From Enterococcus_C asini_A (GTDB taxonomy: Bacteria > Bacillota > Bacilli > Lactobacillales > Enterococcaceae), in assembly GCF_031928785.1 (NCBI RefSeq), contig NZ_JARQAL010000002.1: a stretch of 64,000 bases of DNA, one strand, 5' to 3'. Under the pieces are notes generated by a model. That model saw only the letters and a program-made list of their open reading frames with translations. It made no database searches and was not told where the DNA came from. The translations under genes and the position numbers were made by a program. The stretch's first letter is position 1; each line of letters starts with the position of its first letter. This document shows, piece by piece, positions 1 through 8,186 of this stretch.

Positions 1-230
1 ATTTCCATGAAAAATATCGACAAGACCTAGTTCCTCATTTGACCATGATCAGAGAAATCGGTCATGAAGAGGGAGCGTATGGCTGTTATTTAAGTGGGGC
101 TGGTCCCACAGTGATGATGTTAGCGCCTGAAAACCGAGCACCGCGGATTATGCAATTGTTACAAGCATTGGAACAAGATGCTACAGTGGAACTCTTAAAC
201 ATTGATCGTGAAGGTGCACAAGTATTTTAA
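1..230 (+). CDS. thrB: Homoserine kinase, C-terminal fragment
   Basis: Only the last ~75 residues are in the window; the reading frame is open from base 3 to the TAA at 228-230. The family phosphorylates L-homoserine with ATP in the threonine pathway. The fragment reads HEKYRQDLVPHL near its start, then YGCYLSGAGPTVM, the glycine-rich C-terminal GHMP-kinase motif typical of ThrB. The stop is followed by a hairpin and T-run, then by the homocysteine genes, so homoserine-consuming branches lie side by side. The upstream part, probably with hom and thrC, is outside the window. The family call is fairly secure from the C-terminal motif and the context. Confidence 0.85.
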   Translation, partial: FHEKYRQDLVPHLTMIREIGHEEGAYGCYLSGAGPTVMMLAPENRAPRIMQLLQALEQDATVELLNIDREGAQVF

Positions 231-238
231 GTAACGGA

Positions 239-273
239 AAGGATGAGTGGTCCCTAGCCCTCGTCCTTTTTTT
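239..273 (+). terminator. Hairpin with T-run between thrB and metY
   Basis: AAGGATGAG and CTCGTCCTT pair over nine positions with one wobble around a 12-nt loop, followed by seven T. It ends only about 20 bases before the metY start, so no separate metY promoter fits downstream of it. It may be a leaky terminator or attenuator. Confidence 0.7.
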
Positions 274-293
274 CAAAGAATGGAGGAAATCAA

Positions 294-1565
294 ATGGAGT
301 TTGAAACAAAATGTCTACATGCTGGCTACACCCCAGAAAATGGGGAGCCTCGGGTACTGCCGATCGTGCAAAGTACTACTTATACTTATGATTCCACCGA
401 GTCCATCGGCAAACTCTTTGACCTTGAAGAATCTGGGTTCTTTTATACCCGGCTTGCGAACCCCACCACTAGTGCAGTGGAAGAAAAACTAGCAGCACTT
501 GAAGAAGGTGTAGGCGCACTTTGTACGGCTTCTGGTCAGTCGGCTACGTTTTATGCGTTGCTAAATATTTTGGAAAGCGGCGACCATTTTGTCTCTTCTG
601 CTTATATTTATGGGGGGACTTATAATTTGTTTGCCCATACTCTGAAAAAAATGGGCATTGAAGTGACTTTTGTGGACCAGTCCGCTCCATTAGAAGAGTT
701 GTCTAAAGCAATCCGCCCAAATACGAAGGCAGTTTTTGGCGAAAGTATTGCCAATCCAGCAATGCACGTGTTGGACATTGAAAAGTTCGCTCAATTAGCC
801 CACGATCACGATTTACCTCTATTGGTGGACAATACGTTTGCCACACCTTATTTTTGTCAGCCTTTTAAATATGGGGCAGATATTGTGATTCATTCGACTA
901 CTAAGTATTTAGACGGCCATGCAGTGGCAACCGGTGGTGTGATTATTGATGGGGGACACTTTGATTGGAACAACGGCAAATTCCCACAATTGTCTAAACC
1001 AGATGAAACCTATCATGGGATCGTCTATACGGAAACTTTTGGACCAGCAGCTTATATCACCAAGGCTCGAGTACAACTGATGCGGGATTTAGGTGCGACG
1101 CCAGCTCCGCAAAATTCTTTTTACTTAAATCTAGGCTTAGAAACTTTGCCACTGCGCATGGATCGCCATTATGAAAATGCCTTAAAAGTGGCGCAATTTA
1201 TCCAAAGTCAACCCAGTGTAACCAAAGTCACTTATCCGGGACTGGCCGATGACGCCAATTTTGCCTTAAAAGAAAAGTACTTGCCTAAAGGATTGTGCGG
1301 GGTGATTTCCTTTGAAATTGCTGCTGGCCGAGCCGCTGCAGCGAAATGGCTAGATGCTTTGGAATTAGTCTCCTTAGAAGTTCATGTGGCGGATATTCGC
1401 ACTTGTGCTTTGCATCCGGCAACTTCGACCCACCGCCAAATGTCTGATGAGGAACTAACCGCAGCAGGGATTTCTCCGGGGATGATTCGGATTTCCTGTG
1501 GGATTGAAAACATTGAGGATATCTTAGCTGATTTGACTCAGGCCTTTCAGACTTTGGAGGGATAG
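294..1565 (+). CDS. metY: O-acetylhomoserine sulfhydrylase (aminocarboxypropyltransferase)
   Basis: 423 aa, a Cys/Met-metabolism PLP enzyme of fold type I. The family condenses O-acetylhomoserine with sulfide to give homocysteine. The PLP lysine is K204 in the motif HSTTKYLDGHA, and the DNTFATPY stretch (179-186) is typical. The length (~420-430) fits MetY better than cystathionine gamma-synthase (~380), and the large insert around 205-275 (DGGHFDWNNGKF) is MetY-like. GGAGG lies six bases before the ATG. metA follows two bases after the stop. The acetyl-CoA-type MetA next door supports an O-acetyl substrate. Cytosolic. Confidence 0.9.
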   Translation: MEFETKCLHAGYTPENGEPRVLPIVQSTTYTYDSTESIGKLFDLEESGFFYTRLANPTTSAVEEKLAALEEGVGALCTASGQSATFYALLNILESGDHFVSSAYIYGGTYNLFAHTLKKMGIEVTFVDQSAPLEELSKAIRPNTKAVFGESIANPAMHVLDIEKFAQLAHDHDLPLLVDNTFATPYFCQPFKYGADIVIHSTTKYLDGHAVATGGVIIDGGHFDWNNGKFPQLSKPDETYHGIVYTETFGPAAYITKARVQLMRDLGATPAPQNSFYLNLGLETLPLRMDRHYENALKVAQFIQSQPSVTKVTYPGLADDANFALKEKYLPKGLCGVISFEIAAGRAAAAKWLDALELVSLEVHVADIRTCALHPATSTHRQMSDEELTAAGISPGMIRISCGIENIEDILADLTQAFQTLEG

Positions 1566-1567
1566 CC

Positions 1568-2527
1568 ATGCCGATTAAGATTGCTGAGGATTTACCTGCT
1601 GTCAAGGTTTTACTTGGTGAAGATGTCTTTGCCATTGAACAAAATCGAGCTGTCCACCAAGATATTCGCCCGCTACGATTGTTGATTTTAAACTTAATGC
1701 CCAATAAAATCGATACGGAAATTCAGTTGCTACGACTGATTTCTCAAAGCCCTTTGCAAATTGATGTGGACTTTTTGAAAATTACTAGTCATGAACATAA
1801 AAACACCAGTGTGGGACATTTGAAAAAGTTTTATTTGGAATTTAGCCAAGTGAAAGACACCTGCTATGATGGCTTGATTATTACCGGGGCACCTGTAGAG
1901 CAGCTATCCTTTGAAAAAGTGGATTATTGGCAAGAGCTAAAAGACATTATGGATTGGTCTCAAAGTCATGTGACTAGTGTGATTCACATTTGCTGGGGGG
2001 CTCAAGCGGGATTGTATCACCATTTTGGTGTCAAAAAAATTCCTTATGCAGAAAAGCTTTTTGGTATTTACAGCCAAAATAAGGTGGGCAATCACCGTTT
2101 GTGTCGTGGCTTTGATGATGAGTTTTGGGCGCCGCAATCGCGCTATACAGGCATTGATACGTTGAGTATTGATCCTAAAGAGCTACAAATTCTTTCTCAA
2201 GATCCGGAAATTGGCCCGAATTTGCTGATTTCAAAAGATGATCACGATATTTTTATTCTCGGTCATTTCGAGTATGATACAGATAGTTTGGAAAAAGAAT
2301 ACCTGCGAGATCAAGAGCGGGGCCTAGCTACTAAGCGCCCGGTGAATTATTACAAAGAAGACAATCCAGACAAAGGAATCTGTAATCGCTGGCGAGGGCA
2401 TGCTCACTTGCTCTATCACAATTGGTTAAATGATGTGTACCAAATGACTCCTTTTGATTTGGAAGAGATTCCTCGTTTGCAAGTTGAGCGACGAGAACTA
2501 CAAAACATACAAAAAGCCGATTCCTAG
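1568..2527 (+). CDS. metA: Homoserine O-acetyltransferase (MetA family)
   Basis: 319 aa, class I glutamine-amidotransferase-like MetA fold. It activates homoserine for homocysteine synthesis. Catalytic Cys142 lies in HICWGAQAG, and the His/Glu of the triad fit H233 and E235 in LGHFEYD. Residue 111 is Glu (GAPVEQL). In the family Glu111 goes with acetyl-CoA use and Gly111 with succinyl-CoA use, so despite the usual database name (succinyltransferase) I predict acetylation. It begins two bases after metY with an overlapping ribosome site (TTGGAGGG) and forms a two-gene unit with it. A terminator overlaps the stop codon. Confidence 0.9.
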   Translation: MPIKIAEDLPAVKVLLGEDVFAIEQNRAVHQDIRPLRLLILNLMPNKIDTEIQLLRLISQSPLQIDVDFLKITSHEHKNTSVGHLKKFYLEFSQVKDTCYDGLIITGAPVEQLSFEKVDYWQELKDIMDWSQSHVTSVIHICWGAQAGLYHHFGVKKIPYAEKLFGIYSQNKVGNHRLCRGFDDEFWAPQSRYTGIDTLSIDPKELQILSQDPEIGPNLLISKDDHDIFILGHFEYDTDSLEKEYLRDQERGLATKRPVNYYKEDNPDKGICNRWRGHAHLLYHNWLNDVYQMTPFDLEEIPRLQVERRELQNIQKADS

Positions 2528-2542
2528 AAGAATCGGTTTTTT
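2517..2542 (+). terminator. Rho-independent terminator of metY-metA
   Basis: Perfect 7-bp stem CCGATTC/GAATCGG followed by six T. The left arm and loop overlap the last codons and the stop of metA. Confidence 0.9.
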
Positions 2543-2743
2543 CTGTGTGTTATAAATGAATAAGATGTTATGAAATGAAACTGCATCTAATGGATGATTA
2601 AAAGGAAAATTGTTCTTTTTTTCTAGTGGAAAAGTTAATTCAATCGTATTCTTCAAATAATTAGTGTGTTACAGATTACTTGAATAAAAAAGTAGTGAAT
2701 TATAATTTTATGTTATCATTAAAAGAAAAAGGTAGGTGTTGAT

Positions 2744-3454
2744 ATGAAATTATTAGTAACACAAAATTATGAAACCTTGAGTCAAATCACGGCGGATATT
2801 ATTTTAATGAAATGGTCAGAAAATCGGCGTGTAAATCTGGCATTGACTGCGGGTGCTTCACCGAAACGAGTCTATGAAATTTTGGGCGAACGTTTGAATC
2901 AAGTGGGCTTTGATCAAAGCTTGGCTCATTTCTATAATTTTGATGAAATTACGTTAAAAAATCAAGAGCTTGGTCTGACGATGCAAGCGTTGATTGATGA
3001 ATTGTATCAACCTTTAGGAATTAAAAAGGAAAATATCGAGATTTTAACTGCTAAAAATTATCAGGAATACGATAAAAAAATTGCACAAGATGCCGGATTA
3101 GATTTAGTTCTAATGGGAATTGGTGAGGATGGTCACTTTTGTGGGAATATGCCTCAGTTTACTTCCTTTGAGTATGGCGTCTACCGGGTGCCACTTGAGC
3201 CAGAAGGAGAGTTGTACCGTCTGATTGAATCAGCGACTCCCCATACTCCTGGTGATGAAATGGTAACCTTTGGGCCCCAAACGATCATGTCCGCAAAAGA
3301 GTTAGTGCTGATAGCCACTGGGGAAAAGAAAGCTGAAATCATTAAACAAGCATTGTCAGGGCCAATCATAGAAGATGTACCCGCGTCAATTTTACGCCTT
3401 CATCCAAATCTCACCGTCATTTTGGATGAAGCAGCAGCTAGTCAACTGAAATAA
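2744..3454 (+). CDS. NagB/AgaI-like sugar-phosphate deaminase or isomerase
   Basis: 236 aa, of the glucosamine-6-phosphate deaminase/6-phosphogluconolactonase superfamily. Visible motifs are LTAGASPKRVY near residue 35 (phosphate loop), FDEIT near 68-72, and MGIGEDGHFCGNMP near 124-137, which is the catalytic GIGxDGH signature. The usual NagB continuation (HIAFNEP) is replaced by HFCGNMP, as in the AgaI/YieK-like subgroup, so the substrate may not be glucosamine-6-phosphate. It has its own spacing from neighbours (216 bases upstream, 485 downstream) and a TATAAT at 2701-2706, so it is probably monocistronic. It lies next to a beta-glucoside operon, but a functional link is inference. Confidence 0.75.
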   Translation: MKLLVTQNYETLSQITADIILMKWSENRRVNLALTAGASPKRVYEILGERLNQVGFDQSLAHFYNFDEITLKNQELGLTMQALIDELYQPLGIKKENIEILTAKNYQEYDKKIAQDAGLDLVLMGIGEDGHFCGNMPQFTSFEYGVYRVPLEPEGELYRLIESATPHTPGDEMVTFGPQTIMSAKELVLIATGEKKAEIIKQALSGPIIEDVPASILRLHPNLTVILDEAAASQLK

Positions 3455-3462
3455 TCTTATGA

Positions 3463-3526
3463 GAGCATAATTCTAAAATTTATCTTATGGATGAACTTTT
3501 GAATTATGTTCTTTATATTTTTACTA
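3463..3526 (+). terminator. Possible weak terminator after the NagB-like gene
   Basis: GAGCATAATTC and GAATTATGTTC pair with one wobble across a ~27-nt loop, followed by a T/A-rich run (TTTATATTTTT). The long loop and AT-rich stem make it weak. Confidence 0.4.
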
Positions 3527-3740
3527 TTCGTTTTTTTATCGATTTGAGTATGGACAAATTGCAATATTCTGTAGTTGTGCTCATTTTAATAAAATTGATT
3601 CTAAAAGATTGAATCGGGATAGAACAGACTGGGATCAAACTGTTTTGTAATCGATATTAAATAACTTTTCGTGTTTATAAAAAGAGATTGTTAAAAAATA
3701 CTAAAATGGGACATAATTAGATAAAAATAATAATTCCATG
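3527..3740. other. AT-rich spacer with no recognisable gene
   Basis: The 485-base gap between the NagB-like gene and the antiterminator gene holds a possible terminator at its left end and the bgl control region at its right end. In this middle part I see no open reading frame with a ribosome site and no RNA gene. A short sequence near 3626-3648 (AACAG...CTGTT arms around ACTGGGATCAAA) could form a small hairpin but is not convincing. Confidence 0.5.
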
Positions 3741-3743
3741 ACA

Positions 3744-3757
3744 GGAAAGCGTTGACA
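3744..3757 (+). promoter_or_regulatory. Candidate cre (CcpA) site
   Basis: GGAAAGCGTTGACA matches the cre consensus TGWNANCGNTNWCA at every fixed position but the first. It covers the -35 hexamer of the bgl promoter, which would suit carbon catabolite repression. Confidence 0.7.
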
Positions 3758-3780
3758 TTCTCTTGCCTTTCACTTAGAAT
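3752..3780 (+). promoter_or_regulatory. Sigma-A promoter of the beta-glucoside operon
   Basis: Perfect -35 TTGACA (3752-3757), 17-bp spacer, -10 TAGAAT (3775-3780). The transcript would begin near 3787, about 150 nt before the antiterminator gene, and would include the RAT and terminator. Confidence 0.85.
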
Positions 3781-3832
3781 AAATATATAAAATAAAAGAA
3801 AAAAGACGAATTATGGCGCTGTAGTCATAGTT

Positions 3833-3869
3833 TTGAGTATGTTACTGAAATTAATCAGGCAGAACTCAA
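3833..3869 (+). promoter_or_regulatory. Ribonucleic antiterminator (RAT) for a BglG/LicT-type protein
   Basis: The leader contains TGTTACTG and CAGGCA, the conserved core of BglG/LicT/SacY RAT elements. The outer stem TTGAGT (3833-3838) pairs with ACTCAA (3864-3869), and an inner CTGA/TCAG stem (3845-3848 with 3855-3858) has an AATTAA loop. The 3' arm is shared with the following terminator, so the two structures are mutually exclusive. Confidence 0.85.
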
Positions 3870-3922
3870 GGGAGTATTTAGTGAGACTAAAATCTTGCTG
3901 TATTCTTTCTTGAGTTTTTTTT
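3863..3922 (+). terminator. Leader terminator controlled by the RAT
   Basis: AACTCAAG (3863-3870) pairs perfectly with CTTGAGTT (3909-3916), with T from 3915 to 3922. An inner TTTAG/CTAAA stem lies in between. It stands directly before the antiterminator gene and overlaps the RAT by its 5' arm. Confidence 0.85.
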
Positions 3923-3939
3923 CTGGAAAGGAGGAAGAA

Positions 3940-4791
3940 ATGAAAATAAGCCAAATTCTAAATAATAACGTTGCATTGGTGAAACGAGGTGGTAATGAAG
4001 TCTTTGTAGTAGCAAAAGGAATTGGGTTTAAAAAGAAAAAAGGGCAACCGATTTCTGATGCTGAAATTGAGAAAATGTACATTCTTGACTCTTATGATAT
4101 GTTGGATCATTTTAGTTATTTGTTATCTCATTCTGATTCCGAAGATATTCTTTTAATCAATGAAATAATTGCGTTTAGTGAAGAAAAATTGGGCATCAAG
4201 GCAAGTGATTATTTAAGTTTGGCATTACTGGATCACTTAGAGTTTTTGTTGAAGAGGGCGAAAAAAAAGCAATTTATCAAAAGTCCCTTGATTTGGGATA
4301 CCAAACGTTTTTATCCTGATCATTTTAAAGTAGGGCTTAAGGCGTTGGAAATGATTGAGAAGCGAAAAGGTATCCCGTTACCAGAAGATGAGGCAGTCTC
4401 TTTGTGTTTGCATTTTGTGAACGCCGATAAAAGCCAAGAAAGTTCCGTAGATTACACGTTGCAGACACGAGTTTTAGGGGATTTGATTTCGATTGTGGAA
4501 CATCATTTTCAGACGAGTTTAGATGAAGCATCGACAAACTACATGCGTTTTACCACCCATTTGCAATATTTTGTTCAACGAATTTTAGATGGAAAAATGT
4601 TTCATGAAGGATCGGAATCATTAGAATTATACAAGCAAGTTTGTCAGTTATATCCGGAATCTTTTAAAGCTGTTCAGAAAATAAGAATTTATGTCCAGTC
4701 ACAATTTGAATTAGCGATTTCAGTAGATGAAGAAATCTATTTAATGCTACACATTAACCGTGTGACTGAAAGAATGGAGGAGAAAAAATGA
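3940..4791 (+). CDS. BglG/LicT-family transcriptional antiterminator
   Basis: 283 aa. An N-terminal RNA-binding CAT domain (about 1-55, MKISQILNNNVALVKRGG...) is followed by two PRD domains (about 65-170 and 175-280), each with conserved histidines (for example DHLEFLL and LCLHFVN). The protein should bind the RAT in its own leader when the PTS sugar is present. The start at 3940 is set by AAAGGAGGAAGAA and by the conserved CAT N-terminus; an in-frame upstream extension would run through the terminator T-run. It overlaps the PTS gene by four bases (ATGA), so translation is coupled. The substrate is very likely a beta-glucoside, from the neighbours. Confidence 0.92.
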   Translation: MKISQILNNNVALVKRGGNEVFVVAKGIGFKKKKGQPISDAEIEKMYILDSYDMLDHFSYLLSHSDSEDILLINEIIAFSEEKLGIKASDYLSLALLDHLEFLLKRAKKKQFIKSPLIWDTKRFYPDHFKVGLKALEMIEKRKGIPLPEDEAVSLCLHFVNADKSQESSVDYTLQTRVLGDLISIVEHHFQTSLDEASTNYMRFTTHLQYFVQRILDGKMFHEGSESLELYKQVCQLYPESFKAVQKIRIYVQSQFELAISVDEEIYLMLHINRVTERMEEKK

Positions 4792-6626
4792 GTTATGAGA
4801 AGTTAAACAAGCAGTTGGTAGAGTTGGTTGGGGGAAAAGATAATATTAAGGCTGTTGCCCATTGCGTGACCCGCTTGCGGCTTACGTTAAATGATCGAAG
4901 TCTTGCCAAAACAGAAGAAATTCAAAATTTGGATGGGGTAATTGATGTTGTCTCTAATGATGTTGCCTATCAAATTATTATCGGTACTCATGTAACGGAT
5001 GTTTACAATGAGTTTATGGCAATGGTCGGGTTGAAGCAATCTGAAGATGAAGACAAGCCAAAAATCAAAGGGATCAAAGGAATAGCTAATGCTGTTTTAG
5101 TAATGGTTTCTGAGACCATGAGTTCCATTATTGAAGTCTTGTTAGCAGCGGGGATGATTGCGGGGATTATGGCGATTATTTCATTGATGGGCCTAGTCTC
5201 TCCGGAAAGCTCCACTTACATGATTTTTGACACATTACGAGGTGGAGTGTTCCACTTCTTGCCTATTTTTATTGCCGCATCTGCTGCGAAACGCTTGAAA
5301 CTAAACGAATATGTGGCCATGGCTTTGGCGGTGGGGTTGCTTTCCACTAATATAGACGGCGTGGAAGGGTTAGAGTTGTTCGGTTACAATTTACCCACTA
5401 TTGGGTATGCCAATACCTTTATTCCAATTTTATTAGGGGTATGCTTTTTAGGCCTTGTCACCAAGTATTTAAAGAAGATTATTCCTAGTGGGTTGCAGTA
5501 TTTCTTAGTACCGGCATTATCTTTAGTATTGACTTTCCCGGTAATTTTAGTGTTCTTTGGTCCAATTGGTACGTTAATTGGCAACGGTATCAGTGCTTTC
5601 TTTGATATCTTGATGAATACCATTGGTAACTGGATTGTGGTGATGTTGTATGCAGCTTTACAGCCATTCCTAATCGTTTTAGGAGCGGCGAATTTCACTT
5701 ACCCAATCGTGCTAAACTTCTTAGGTACGTTGGGATACGATCCAATTATAAGCCACGCGGCAACGATTTCAGACATTGCTGTTTGTGGTGCAATGGCGGG
5801 TTACTTCTTGAAATCTAAAAAAGGTCAAGAGCGGCAAATGTTCGGGACTGTTAGCTTTAGTGCGTTAATGGGGATTACCGAACCGGCTGTCTTTGGGGTA
5901 TTTGTAAAATATCGTCGTCCTTTCATAGCTGTTATTGTCGGCGGTGGTTTAGGCGGGTTAATTGCTGGACTAGCTGGCGTGAAAACCATGGGTTTTGTTT
6001 GGGGATTAGCGGCATTACCGACTTATTTAGCAGGAGGTACGAGTAACTTTATTTGGATGTTGATCAGTGTGATTGTCGGGTTTACTGGAGCATTAGCAGT
6101 CGCATACGGAGTGGGGATTCCTAACAAAGAGACCGACGAAGAAGCTTTGGAAGTCTTTGAAAATACCTCTGACTTAAAACAAGTTGGCATTGGCAAAATC
6201 GCAGAAGGCAAAGCGATTCCTTTAAGCGAAGTAAGTGACAAAGCTTTTGCCTCTGGGGCATTAGGCAAAGGTATCGGGATATTACCGTCTGAAGCGCAAG
6301 AAACAGTGCTTTCTCCAGTGGAAGGTACAGTTACCGTAGCATTTCCAACAAAGCATGCCTACGGAATTAAAACGAAAACTGGTGTAGAAATCTTAATTCA
6401 TATTGGTGTGGACACTGTGAATTTAGATGGGAAATACTTTGAAAGCTTTATCGAACAAGGTCAAGAAGTGGAAAAAGGGGACGTGTTAGCAAAATATCAA
6501 GCCGATAAAGTGAAAGAAGCAGGATTTGATCCAGTGATTATTGCCGTAGTGACAAATTCCCATGATTATTTAGATGTAATTTCAGTGAGCGACAATCAAG
6601 ACGAATTATTAACCGTCATTTTGTAA
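4788..6626 (+). CDS. PTS beta-glucoside transporter, EIIBCA
   Basis: 612 aa, a fused permease of the glucose/glucoside superfamily. The IIB domain (1-~85) carries phospho-Cys26 in VAHCVTRLRL. The IIC domain (~105-445) is membrane-embedded with many hydrophobic helices and the GITEPAVFGV motif. The IIA domain (~480-612) carries phospho-His538 in ILIHIGVDTV. It imports and phosphorylates a beta-glucoside (aryl-beta-glucoside or cellobiose type; which one cannot be told from sequence alone) and would also phosphorylate the PRDs of the neighbouring antiterminator. Middle gene of a three-gene operon. Confidence 0.93.
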   Translation: MSYEKLNKQLVELVGGKDNIKAVAHCVTRLRLTLNDRSLAKTEEIQNLDGVIDVVSNDVAYQIIIGTHVTDVYNEFMAMVGLKQSEDEDKPKIKGIKGIANAVLVMVSETMSSIIEVLLAAGMIAGIMAIISLMGLVSPESSTYMIFDTLRGGVFHFLPIFIAASAAKRLKLNEYVAMALAVGLLSTNIDGVEGLELFGYNLPTIGYANTFIPILLGVCFLGLVTKYLKKIIPSGLQYFLVPALSLVLTFPVILVFFGPIGTLIGNGISAFFDILMNTIGNWIVVMLYAALQPFLIVLGAANFTYPIVLNFLGTLGYDPIISHAATISDIAVCGAMAGYFLKSKKGQERQMFGTVSFSALMGITEPAVFGVFVKYRRPFIAVIVGGGLGGLIAGLAGVKTMGFVWGLAALPTYLAGGTSNFIWMLISVIVGFTGALAVAYGVGIPNKETDEEALEVFENTSDLKQVGIGKIAEGKAIPLSEVSDKAFASGALGKGIGILPSEAQETVLSPVEGTVTVAFPTKHAYGIKTKTGVEILIHIGVDTVNLDGKYFESFIEQGQEVEKGDVLAKYQADKVKEAGFDPVIIAVVTNSHDYLDVISVSDNQDELLTVIL

Positions 6627-6641
6627 AAAAGGAGAATGAAA

Positions 6642-8066
6642 ATGGCATTTACGAAGGATTTTTTCTGGGGTGGCAGTATTGCGGCTCATCAATGTGAAGG
6701 GGCTTGGCAAGAAGGGGACAAAGGGCCGGCGATTATGGACTTTGTGACAAAGGGATCCAATCACGAGCCACGACAAATCACTAGTCAAATTGAAGAAGGT
6801 TTGGATTATCCTTCACACGTGGGAATTGATTTTTACCACCATTATAAAAAAGATATTGCCTTGTTTGCGGAAATGGGCTTTACCGCCTTGCGTATTTCCA
6901 TTGACTGGTCGCGGATTTTTCCTAAGGGGGATGAACAAGCGCCAAATCAGGCGGGCTTGGATTTTTACGATAGTGTGATTGATGAACTCTTGGCTCATGG
7001 CATTGAGCCCATTGTGACCCTGTATCACTTCGAATTGCCGATTCATTTGGTGCATCAATGTGGTTCTTGGAAAAATCGGCAAGTGATTGACTTTTACCTT
7101 CATTATTGTGAAACGGTGATGAAGTTCTATGACAGTAAAGTGAGGTATTGGGTGACCTTTAATGAAATGAATCACATTGATCCGCAATCGGAACAATCGG
7201 ATATCTTTACTTATTTGATTGCAGGATTGAAATATAGTGAAATGGAAAAACAGATAGAAGAGTTGGCAAAAATTGGGTACAACATGACTTTAGCTTCCGT
7301 TAAAGCCGTACGTTTAGGTCATGAGATCAATCCAGAAAACAAAATTGGTTGTGTCTTTGGCTTGAATCCAATTTATTCCTATGATTGCCAGCCAGACAAT
7401 GTATTGAAAGCTTTCTTGGATAATGATCGGGATTATTATCAAATTGATGCCATGTGCAAAGGACGTTTTCCAAAATACAAAATGAAACAATATGAAGTCT
7501 TAAAACTTGATTTGGAAAACCAAGCCAGCGATGAAGAAGATTTCCGGGAAGGTTCCATTGATTTCATCGGCTTAAACTACTATATGTCCAGTATTTCTAA
7601 GCCAGTTACATCAGTGGCTGGAGAAGCAGCCTTGTTTGGCGGGTTGCAAAATCCTCATTTAGAGCAATCCAAGTGGGGCTGGGGCATTGATCCTGTAGGC
7701 ATTCGTTATGTCTTGAATTACTTGTATCGCAAATATGAGTTACCGATTATCATTACGGAAAATGGGTTGGGTGCGGTGGATCAAGTGGAAGCAGGCACTG
7801 TTCACGATGATTACCGGATTGATTATCTTCAAAAACATATGAAAGCCGTTAAACAAGCAGTGGAAGAAGATTTTGTAGAGTGTTTTGGCTTTTTGACTTG
7901 GGGACCTATCGACTTAGTCAGTGCCACCACCGGAGAAATGAGCAAACGCTATGGCTTTATTTATGTGGATTTAGATAATGAAGGTCAGGGGAGTTTGGAA
8001 CGTTTGAAGAAGGATTCCTTTTACTGGTATCAAGAAACTATCGCCACAAATGGTGAATCCTTGTAA
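6642..8066 (+). CDS. 6-phospho-beta-glucosidase (GH1)
   Basis: 474 aa glycoside hydrolase family 1. The acid/base glutamate is E175 in TFNEMNH and the nucleophile is E373 in ITENGLG. The N-terminal FFWGGSIAAHQCEG and the C-terminal WGPIDLVSA-type region are standard for the phospho-glycosidase branch. It cleaves the 6-phospho-beta-glucoside delivered by the preceding PTS. The start at 6642 lies seven bases after GGAG. An ATG six bases upstream sits one base from that ribosome site and is unlikely. Last gene of the operon. Confidence 0.92.
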   Translation: MAFTKDFFWGGSIAAHQCEGAWQEGDKGPAIMDFVTKGSNHEPRQITSQIEEGLDYPSHVGIDFYHHYKKDIALFAEMGFTALRISIDWSRIFPKGDEQAPNQAGLDFYDSVIDELLAHGIEPIVTLYHFELPIHLVHQCGSWKNRQVIDFYLHYCETVMKFYDSKVRYWVTFNEMNHIDPQSEQSDIFTYLIAGLKYSEMEKQIEELAKIGYNMTLASVKAVRLGHEINPENKIGCVFGLNPIYSYDCQPDNVLKAFLDNDRDYYQIDAMCKGRFPKYKMKQYEVLKLDLENQASDEEDFREGSIDFIGLNYYMSSISKPVTSVAGEAALFGGLQNPHLEQSKWGWGIDPVGIRYVLNYLYRKYELPIIITENGLGAVDQVEAGTVHDDYRIDYLQKHMKAVKQAVEEDFVECFGFLTWGPIDLVSATTGEMSKRYGFIYVDLDNEGQGSLERLKKDSFYWYQETIATNGESL

Positions 8067-8073
8067 GTAAAGT

Positions 8074-8104
8074 AAGCCGGGAGAGCAGTCTCCTGGCTTT
8101 TTTT
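8074..8104 (+). terminator. Terminator of the beta-glucoside operon
   Basis: AGCCGGGAGA pairs with TCTCCTGGCT (one wobble) around a 5-nt loop, followed by seven T. Confidence 0.9.
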
Positions 8105-8186
8105 GTATACACGTAGGAGAAGAAAGCAAAACAAAAAAGACGACCCGCACAGTAATCGCCTTTTGGTTTTGCAATAGAATAAAACT

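Noticed and set aside
1285..1704. 139-codon open frame on the minus strand across metY and metA
   Set aside because: It lies wholly over two well-supported plus-strand genes, has no ribosome site and its product has no domain features.
2686..2706. TTGAAT/TATAAT pair before the NagB-like gene as a standard promoter
   Set aside because: The spacer is only 15 bp, so I note the TATAAT but do not list a full promoter.
3620..3652. Possible mobile small repeat (ACTGGGATCAAACTG region)
   Set aside because: Only one copy seen in the window and the stem is short; could not be supported as a repeat family.
6813..7196. 127-codon minus-strand frame inside the 6-phospho-beta-glucosidase gene
   Set aside because: Shadow of a strongly supported GH1 gene; no start signals.
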